This document shows, piece after piece, positions 58,575 to 64,000 of a stretch of DNA of 64,000 nt (the stretch's first letter is position 1; every line of letters starts with the position of its first letter). The position numbers and the translations under genes were made by a program. Origin of the DNA: Mayfieldus sp038317345 (GTDB lineage: Bacteria; Actinomycetota; Thermoleophilia; Solirubrobacterales; 70-9); the NCBI GenBank assembly GCA_038317345.1, contig JBBQBH010000007.1, positions 6,192-70,191 of the forward strand. Reading direction: 5' to 3'. The notes beneath the pieces are model-generated. The model was not told the DNA's origin. It saw nothing but the letters and a program-made list of their open reading frames with translations, and did no database searches.

Positions 58575-59777
58575 CTATCCGCGAGATGCGCTGCTCGCCG
58601 GGTCGCCGCCCTCGGCGGTCTCAGGCTCGGCGACCGCGTCGCCGCTGCCGAACGCCCGCTCGGCGAAGGCCGCCCCGTGGGTGGGATCAGGGGCGTAGTG
58701 CGCGTAGACGCTCGTGGTCGAGTAATCCGCGTGGCCCATCCACTCCTGGATCGCTCTCAAGGGGGCGCCAGCGGCGGCCATCTGGGTACCAAATGTGTGG
58801 CGCAGATCGTGAAAGCGGATCCGCCGCACCCCGGCCCGCTGCAACGCGCGCGTGAATCGCTTGCGAAGCTTCGAGGGGTCGAGCACCGTCCCGAGCTGAT
58901 GGCAGAAGACGAGGTCGTCGTCGCCCTGAAAGGCCGAGCGCTGAAAGTGCCGCTCAAGCTCTCTTGCGAGTCGGTCGGCCATCGGCACGGCGCGAATTGA
59001 GCGCCGGCTCTTGGGGCTGCCCAGCGAACCGCGGGTCACGCTGTCGGCGACGCGAATGCGGCCGGCGACCCAGTCGATGTCCGACCAGCGCAGAGCCAGC
59101 AGTTCTCCTTGGCGAAGCCCGCTCATCGCCGCCATTAGATAGAGCGGCCGCTCGATGGCGCCGAGCTGATCGTCAGGGACCGCGCGGATCAGCTCGTCGA
59201 GCTCGGTGGCGGTGAGGAACTGGATGCGGCGCTCCGGGCGGCGTTCGCTTCTGGGGCGATCGACTTGCGCGACGGGATTGGTCGACACCCAACCGCGCTT
59301 GATCCCGAAGGCGAAGATGCCGTGAAGGAAATTGAGCTGGTTGCGAACGGTATTGGACGCCAGGCCCTCGCGCCGCTTGACGAGTAGATAGGCGGCGACG
59401 TCGTCGGCGCCGATCTTGGCGATGGGCCGCGTGGCAAAGAAGGGGACCAGATGGCGCCGGAGGATGATCCTGTAGTCCTGGATGGTGGTCGGCTTGCGCT
59501 CCAGGGCGGTCTCCAGGTGGGTGATGTAGCGGGTGCCGGCCTCCTGGAGCCCGATCCCGCTGCGGCTGGCCACCACGACCGCCTCCTCCATCTGGCGACG
59601 CAGCTCCGCCTCCGCCTGGCTGCGGGTGAGCCCGTCGCGGCGACCCTGGGGGCGCTTGGGCCCGAGCTTCCGTTTGACCCGCCGGCCACCGGCCCACCAA
59701 GAGCCATACCAGGACTCGCGACCAGCCTTGTCGCGTCGGACGATCAGCCGCCCTGAGCCGTAACCGCGTCGCGCCAT
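58575..59777 (-). CDS. tyrosine-type site-specific integrase
   Basis: 400 residues from ATG 59777, with AAAGGA about ten bases upstream. N-terminal arm-binding part (ESWYGSWWAGGRRVKRKLGP), core-binding domain (GLQEAGTRYITHLETALERK) and a complete catalytic set: 'AMSGLRQGELLAL' (Arg), 'HDLRHTFGTQM' (His-xx-Arg), 'WMGHADYSTTSVYAHYAP' (His and Tyr). It should recombine the tRNA-Arg 46-bp core. It is a different integrase from that of element 1 although both use the same site. Confidence 0.93.
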   Translation of the reverse strand: MARRGYGSGRLIVRRDKAGRESWYGSWWAGGRRVKRKLGPKRPQGRRDGLTRSQAEAELRRQMEEAVVVASRSGIGLQEAGTRYITHLETALERKPTTIQDYRIILRRHLVPFFATRPIAKIGADDVAAYLLVKRREGLASNTVRNQLNFLHGIFAFGIKRGWVSTNPVAQVDRPRSERRPERRIQFLTATELDELIRAVPDDQLGAIERPLYLMAAMSGLRQGELLALRWSDIDWVAGRIRVADSVTRGSLGSPKSRRSIRAVPMADRLARELERHFQRSAFQGDDDLVFCHQLGTVLDPSKLRKRFTRALQRAGVRRIRFHDLRHTFGTQMAAAGAPLRAIQEWMGHADYSTTSVYAHYAPDPTHGAAFAERAFGSGDAVAEPETAEGGDPASSASRG

Positions 59778-59800
59778 TGCCTGTTCCTTTCCGAGCTGCG

Positions 59801-60037
59801 TCATCCATTCAAGGAATTTCCGTTGCCATTCTCGCCCTCCCGGCGCCCCGCGAGGGCGGGATGGACGCCCTCCTCGATGTCGTGCATCCACCGCTCGATC
59901 GCATCGAGCCGATAGCGCACGTACCTGCCCAGGCGCACGTGGGGGATCCTGTCAGCGCGGGTCTCCGCATAGACCCAGGACCTCTTTACCTGAAGGAGCT
60001 CGGCGACCTGGTCCACGGTAAGCAGCTGTTCGCTCAT
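59801..60037 (-). CDS. excisionase / helix-turn-helix protein
   Basis: 78 residues: 'LTVDQVAELLQVKRSWVYAE', 'TRADRIPHVRLGRYVRYRLD', 'AIERWMHDIEEG', the excisionase-family winged HTH. Starts at ATG 60037 overlapping the stop of a small upstream frame as TGATG, and ends 23 bases before the integrase ATG. Confidence 0.9.
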   Translation of the reverse strand: MSEQLLTVDQVAELLQVKRSWVYAETRADRIPHVRLGRYVRYRLDAIERWMHDIEEGVHPALAGRREGENGNGNSLNG

Positions 60038-60186
60038 CACCCTCTCTCGCTCCGGGGATCGAGATGCGTGTCGCATCCTCGTAGTTCGGATCGCCTCCGA
60101 TTGACCGTCCATCTACTCCTCTTGTCGTTAGTGGAGGCAATTGCGTCCCATTGCACGCCGTCTGAGGCAGAAAAACGCTCCTCCAA
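60037..60186 (-). CDS. possible 49-residue leader protein coupled to xis
   Basis: From TTG 60186 (or an in-frame GTG at 60192) the frame encodes a basic hydrophilic peptide, 'LEERFSASDGVQWDAIASTN' then an Arg-rich tail 'DKRSRWTVNRRRSELRG...'. Its TGA overlaps the xis ATG (TGATG), and the bipartite motif is six bases upstream of TTG 60186. No family is known; it may be a real small regulator or only a translated leader. Confidence 0.35.
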   Translation of the reverse strand: MEERFSASDGVQWDAIASTNDKRSRWTVNRRRSELRGCDTHLDPRSERG

Positions 60187-60192
60187 CCCCAC

Positions 60193-60218
60193 TGTCCGTG
60201 CACGGGCCCGATTGCCTC
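60193..60218 (-). promoter_or_regulatory. bipartite motif GAGGCA-N14-CGGACA (copy 2)
   Basis: Minus strand: AGCGAGGCA, 14 bases, CGGACAGTGGGG. The four bases before GAGGCA (AGCG plus GAGGCAA) also match copy 1. It lies just upstream of the small frame/xis/int unit. Confidence 0.62.
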
Positions 60219-60287
60219 GCTTTTCGTGGCCCCGGCCGCGATCTGGTCGCGCGGTGCGGGCGTGCCAAGGGCGTGAGCGGGCGCGGC

Positions 60288-63200
60288 TCAGCGCCCGATC
60301 GAGATGCCCCGCTCGATCCCGATGCTGCGCTCCATCCCCAGCTGGCGTCCCAGCTCGAGGCGGCGCTGCGCTTGGCGGATCGCTTGCTGTGCGCGCGCGT
60401 GGTCGGCGCGCGCCGAGGGTTCTTTGGGCTGGACACCGAGGGCGCGCCTCGGATCGCGGACTCCGTTTCGCTGCCGATAGGAGTGGATCGTCTCCGCGCC
60501 CTCGTTCCAGGCCTCAAGCTTTCGAGCGTCGGTGGGGCGCTCGCCCAGCGCCTCGCGCACGAACTGCGAGCGCTGCAGGCGCTCGGCGGCGATGTGGCGG
60601 CGACAAAGATCGCCCATCCGCTCCTCGATCAGGCAAAGCTCAAGTTGCTGTTCGGAGCTGAGCGCCGCAGGGCGCGTCTGTGTGCGGGTCTCCCCCACCT
60701 CGGCCCGGTCGCTTTGCAGGCGCTCCAGAGCCTGCGCAGCGCTTGCCTCGCGGCTCTTAAGCCGCGCCAGCTGACCCGGGTCGGGCTTTCGCAGCCCCTC
60801 GATCGCTTCGCGCTCGCCGCTCAGCATCTGAAGCGTCTCCTGCGCGCGCTTTATCTGGCGGTCGAGGATCTCGCGCCGCTCTTGGCCCGGCTCTGTGCGC
60901 TCGTAGCCCTCCTCGATGTTTCTAAGCTCGCGCCGGCGCGACGCCAGCTGTGGCTCGGCCAGTGCTTCGACTCGACGCCGCGCCGAGACCTCCAGGGCCG
61001 GGTAATCGGAGCCGTCACGCTCGATCGCCCAGCGCAGATCGTGAAGATCGTCCTCTATTGCCCGCCGCCCCGGACCGAGCTCTGGGTCGGTCAGCTCAAG
61101 CGAGGCGACGCCGTAGGCGCGGGTCTGCTCGCGGGCCCGCGAGACCGCGACCACAAACTCCTCCTGGCTTGCGCCGCTGTCAAGCAGGGCGTAGGTGCGC
61201 TCGAAGGTCTTTGACTGGGTGCCGTAGATCGTCATCGCGTAGGCGTGCTGAAGCGCAGGCTCGCCGCCGGCCGTGTAGCGGTGCAGGTAATCGGGCCCGA
61301 GCACCACGGAACGCGCGTCGCCACCGAGTCGCTGCAGCTCAATGGTTTGGCTGTCGGCGTCGACCCCGGTGATCTGCCAGCGCTCGCGATTTGAAACCTC
61401 CGAGCTGTTGACCCGAGTCAGCACCCGCTCGCCAACCGCAAAGGGCCGCTCGGCGATCCGAATCGCCTCGCATCCCACCCTGCCGTCAGCGACCAGCAGG
61501 GCGCGGGCGTCGGCGTTTAGCTCGGAGACGTCGCGGTTTCGGCGCGCGATCATCACCGCGTCGGCGCCGGAGCTGTAGTCGCCGTACCAATCGAGGACCA
61601 CCGCGCGGCGCGCCTCATCGATCGTGTCGGCGATTTGAAGGCGCCCCTCGACGCGCAGCAGATCGAGGGCATCAGAGCCGCGTCCTTCGTGGGCCAGCTC
61701 GACGATGCGGCGGTCGACCTCGTGGCGCTGGCGGCGGATCTCGGTCAGCAAGCTCGGCTCAATCATGTGGGTTAGGTGGCCGAAGAGGCCTCCCGGCCCG
61801 ACGGCGCCGATCTGGCGCGGGTCGCCGATCGCCACCAGCTTGCCGTCGCAGCCCGCGACGAGCTCGGCCAGGGCCGCGGCGTCTGGGGTCGAGGCGGTCG
61901 AGGCCTCGTCGATGACGATCACCGTGCCGCGCGCCAGCGGCTCGATGCCTCGGGAGCGCCAGTCCTCGGCCCGGCGAAGAAGCGCCGCAATCGACGTCGA
62001 CGGAACGCCGATGTCCGCCAGCTCGCCCGACGCGGTGCGGGCGGTGGCGACGCCGATCACCGGGTAGCCCTGCTCCCAGGCCTGCGTTGCCGCGGCAAGC
62101 GCCGTCGTCTTGCCGGCGCCGGGGCGCGCGGCGACGGGGACGATCCGCTCGCCGCCATCGGTGAGGCGGCGGACCATCTCGCGCTGGTCGGCTCCTAGGT
62201 AGGGGTGGCGCGCAAGGACCGCCTCGAGGGTCTTGGTGCTCACCTTGCCCGCACCGGCGTCTTGGCCGGAGCGGGCGATCTCGACGAAGCGCTGCTCGGC
62301 GGCCCAGATGCGCGGGGTGGTGTAGTAGACGGGCTGGGATGGATCAGCGGGCTGGCCGAGCGAGATCACTCCCTCTGAGGCGAGGACATGGTCGGCCGCC
62401 CAGCTCAGCGAGGAAAGCTCGGCGCCCTCTTGCAGCCCTCCAGCCAGGGCGCAGATCAGGTCGCGGCGGTCGAAGTGCGAGCGGGTCTCTTCCAGTCCCT
62501 TGATCGCGGCGGCGAGGTCGGCGTCGCAGATGCCGCGCGCCGCGCGTGGCGAGTGCTCTGATGTGAGCTCTGCGATCGACTCGCGCGAGAGGCCGAACTC
62601 CTGGGCTCGTGCCGCCCACTCGAGCTGCCTTTGGTCGGGATCGACGCCGTAGTCCTTGGCCTCGCGGGTGCGGTAGGCGGCGACCTCCGCCGCCTTGGCA
62701 CCCGATACGCCTCGCTCGGCGAGGGCGTCGATGATCTCCACTCGGCGCTGCGAGAAGTGCTCGATCACCGGGCGCTCGATTCCCCGAACGTCGGCGTAGC
62801 CGTTATGGGTCTGAGTCCACTGCACGCCGAGCTCTCGGGTGAGCTCGGCCCGAAGCTGGGCTTGAAAGACATAGCCGGCGGCCTTGGCGTGCTGGTAAAG
62901 GGCTGAGCGTCCCTTCGGTGCGGCGAGCGAGAGCCAGCGCCCGTCGCTCTGTGCGCGGGTCATGTTGGGGACGAGGACGTGGGTGTGAAGGGCGGGGTCG
63001 CCGGCCCTTGACATACGGTGGCGAAAGGCCATCGCCACGAAGCCTTCCCCGGGCTCGATCAGCTTGCCGCCCGCTCCGCGCTGCACAAAGCAGGCTTCTC
63101 CTTCCAGGTAGGAGATGCCGGCGGCGACCGCTCGGTCATAGGCGCCGAGGACCTTCTCGCGGGTTTCCTCGTCGCCCAGCGCGTAGATCAGCGAAACCGA

Positions 63201-63512
63201 CTTGGGGGCGGCAAAGCGGACGTCGAAGGCAAGCACCGGCTCCTTGGTGCGCTGACGCCCCTGCGAGTCGGTGAAGCTGCGGGTCGGCGGTCGGTGGAGG
63301 AGCTCCTCGCCGCTTGTGGGATCGCGGCCCTCGAGGATCGACGCGTATGCGCCTGGGTCGATCTGGCCTTCGAGGCCGAGCTCTGCGGCCAACTCGCCCA
63401 GCCACTCCCCGGGTACCTCGCCGGGCTTTTCGTAGTAGTCCTCGCCGCCCTCGGCCACCGCCTCGATCCAGTATCTGGCGTTGGCGCGCTGGACCTTGGT
63501 GATGCCGACCAT
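60288..63512 (-). CDS. MobF-family relaxase/helicase (TraA/TrwC-like)
   Basis: 1,074 residues from ATG 63512. The relaxase domain begins 'MVGITKVQRANARYW', has 'EDYYEKPGEVPGEWLG' (likely catalytic Tyr pair) and the metal-binding His triad in 'HRMSRAGDPALHTHVLVPN'. A superfamily 1 (RecD-like) helicase follows with Walker A 'PVAARPGAGKTTALAAATQA', Walker B 'VIVIDEAST', 'AIGDPRQIGAVG' and motif VI-like 'EEFVVAVSRAREQTRAY'. The last ~200 residues are charged helices. It nicks at oriT and unwinds the strand for transfer. No type IV secretion genes are visible inside the window. Confidence 0.93.
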   Translation of the reverse strand: MVGITKVQRANARYWIEAVAEGGEDYYEKPGEVPGEWLGELAAELGLEGQIDPGAYASILEGRDPTSGEELLHRPPTRSFTDSQGRQRTKEPVLAFDVRFAAPKSVSLIYALGDEETREKVLGAYDRAVAAGISYLEGEACFVQRGAGGKLIEPGEGFVAMAFRHRMSRAGDPALHTHVLVPNMTRAQSDGRWLSLAAPKGRSALYQHAKAAGYVFQAQLRAELTRELGVQWTQTHNGYADVRGIERPVIEHFSQRRVEIIDALAERGVSGAKAAEVAAYRTREAKDYGVDPDQRQLEWAARAQEFGLSRESIAELTSEHSPRAARGICDADLAAAIKGLEETRSHFDRRDLICALAGGLQEGAELSSLSWAADHVLASEGVISLGQPADPSQPVYYTTPRIWAAEQRFVEIARSGQDAGAGKVSTKTLEAVLARHPYLGADQREMVRRLTDGGERIVPVAARPGAGKTTALAAATQAWEQGYPVIGVATARTASGELADIGVPSTSIAALLRRAEDWRSRGIEPLARGTVIVIDEASTASTPDAAALAELVAGCDGKLVAIGDPRQIGAVGPGGLFGHLTHMIEPSLLTEIRRQRHEVDRRIVELAHEGRGSDALDLLRVEGRLQIADTIDEARRAVVLDWYGDYSSGADAVMIARRNRDVSELNADARALLVADGRVGCEAIRIAERPFAVGERVLTRVNSSEVSNRERWQITGVDADSQTIELQRLGGDARSVVLGPDYLHRYTAGGEPALQHAYAMTIYGTQSKTFERTYALLDSGASQEEFVVAVSRAREQTRAYGVASLELTDPELGPGRRAIEDDLHDLRWAIERDGSDYPALEVSARRRVEALAEPQLASRRRELRNIEEGYERTEPGQERREILDRQIKRAQETLQMLSGEREAIEGLRKPDPGQLARLKSREASAAQALERLQSDRAEVGETRTQTRPAALSSEQQLELCLIEERMGDLCRRHIAAERLQRSQFVREALGERPTDARKLEAWNEGAETIHSYRQRNGVRDPRRALGVQPKEPSARADHARAQQAIRQAQRRLELGRQLGMERSIGIERGISIGR

Positions 63513-63522
63513 GCACCACCTA

Positions 63523-63548
63523 TGTCCGCGGAAACGCGCCGATGCCTC
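63523..63548 (-). promoter_or_regulatory. bipartite motif GAGGCA-N14-CGGACA (copy 3)
   Basis: Minus strand: GGTGAGGCA, 14 bases, CGGACATAGGTGG, ten bases before the relaxase ATG. CGGACATAGG is shared exactly with copy 1. If a promoter, the relaxase mRNA would be nearly leaderless. Confidence 0.65.
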
Positions 63549-63817
63549 ACCTGAACTGCCGAGTTCATAGTGTGTCGGCGGTTCGAGGTTGGGGGTGAGG
63601 GAGCCGCCTTGGGGGAGGCTCCTGTTGCTGCTTCTGAAGGCCGTACGAGTGTTCCTGCTACTTCCTTGGGTGCTGACTCGGCTGGTTGGTCCTGATGGTC
63701 GCTCAGGGATAGGTGAATTCAAGAAATGCCCCCGGGGGAGCCAGCGCCCCTTCAGGCGGCTCGGCTTCGCCCACGCCCGGGATCGAGCCAGTGGCTGAGA
63801 CTGCATTTACCGCAGTC
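63549..63817. other. non-coding region upstream of the relaxase, candidate oriT
   Basis: Contains the shared block at 63566-63596, a hairpin GGAGCC-N11-GGCTCC (63600-63622), G-rich tracts and several short repeats. No gene is supported. oriT of MobF systems usually lies beside the relaxase gene, so nic may be here, but no nic consensus can be recognised by eye. Confidence 0.35.
63566..63596. repeat. conserved intergenic block, copy 2
   Basis: catagtgtgtcgg, cgg, ttcgaggttgggggt; nearly the same as 52109-52137. Located 53 bases upstream of the relaxase start. Confidence 0.6.
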
Positions 63818-64000
63818 ATGGACAATCCGGCCATGTCCGAAAGCCTCACCGAGCGCCTACCCGCCGGCGTGTCGCCTCCCCACGCCCCCGAGCAATACGA
63901 GCCGAGGATGTCGCGCCTCTCGAGTTTGCTCTGCGTCGCAGCGATCTGCGCATGGTGGCTGGCGCGCCAGGCGCGACTGTCTCTCAACGCGAGCGACGGC
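63818..64000 (+). CDS. possible partial gene running off the window
   Basis: An open frame from ATG 63818 continues to the edge: 'MDNPAMSESLTERLPAGVSP', then 'LSSLLCVAAICAWWLARQAR'. One hydrophobic stretch may be a membrane segment. Divergent from the relaxase. Only 61 codons are visible, no clear ribosome site and no recognised family, so it is tentative. Confidence 0.25.
   Translation, partial: MDNPAMSESLTERLPAGVSPPHAPEQYEPRMSRLSSLLCVAAICAWWLARQARLSLNASDG

Larger units (their letters stand above)
56634..64000. mobile_element. integrative (probably mobilisable/conjugative) element 2, right end outside the window
   Basis: Begins at the second tRNA-Arg repeat. Leftward genes in order from the right: MobF relaxase, small ORF, xis, integrase, sigma factor, antitoxin, toxin. 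All main genes are open and have intact catalytic motifs, unlike element 1. Its right attachment site, and the complete tRNA-Arg gene, are predicted past 64000. Confidence 0.72.

Noticed and set aside
63703..63987. 94-codon minus-strand frame upstream of the relaxase
   Set aside because: No start signal, Pro/Gly/Arg-rich translation typical of a random frame; overlaps likely regulatory DNA.

Overview
The window is high-GC bacterial DNA with many GTG/TTG starts, overlapping stop-start junctions and strong third-position GC. Gene content (DUF6636-type secreted protein, paired deazaflavin-type oxidoreductases, zinc-ribbon/kinase/ATPase/cyclase fusion, high-GC MobF relaxase) suggests an actinobacterium, most likely a soil Thermoleophilia/Solirubrobacterales lineage. 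That placement is inference from composition and family knowledge, not a search.

Bases 1-45,800 are ordinary chromosome. From the left: the end of an FtsX-type ABC permease, a secreted beta-propeller lipoprotein, a secreted phosphoesterase and a membrane-anchored sulfatase; two tRNA-Ser genes; pncB, tadA, a secreted subtilase, a universal stress protein, an MBL hydrolase; a 1,454-residue kinase-like/ATPase/adenylate-cyclase-like regulator; and a large polytopic membrane protein. From 17.9 to 30.2 kb almost the whole pentose phosphate pathway is clustered: tkt-tal-pgi-HAD in one leftward operon, rpiA divergent from it, gnd-pgl leftward, zwf rightward (rpe is not seen). Then come two deazaflavin-type oxidoreductases, a class A beta-lactamase-like hydrolase, EAL and GGDEF signalling proteins, a GMC oxidoreductase, a penicillin-acylase family enzyme, hydrolases, a 5'-3' exonuclease and small metabolic enzymes. 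Several genes here are decayed or frameshifted (DUF2277, M15 peptidase, P450 tail, SnoaL-like).

Bases 45,858-64,000 are mobile. A 46-bp repeat equal to the 3' half of a tRNA-Arg(ACG) occurs at 45,858 and again at 56,634, in the same orientation. I read this as two integrative elements in tandem at one tRNA-Arg gene. Element 1 (45,858-56,679) carries its own sigma factor, excisionase and integrase, several nucleases and a possible defence cassette (Mrr-like nuclease, zinc-ribbon protein with an HEPN-like motif, AlbA_2/Schlafen-type protein). It is damaged: a 1.8-kb inversion has cut both its integrase and a nucleotidyltransferase gene in two, and two cargo genes are frameshifted. Element 2 (56,634 to beyond the window) looks intact: a MazF-like toxin with two repeat domains plus antitoxin, sigma factor, integrase, excisionase and MobF relaxase. 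The complete tRNA-Arg should lie beyond 64,000.

The most novel signal is a bipartite motif, GAGGCA-N14-CGGACA, found three times: directly upstream of element 1 xis, the element 2 small ORF/xis pair, and the element 2 relaxase. With a sigma-70-family gene in each element, it suggests elements that bring a dedicated sigma factor and cognate promoters to control excision and transfer.
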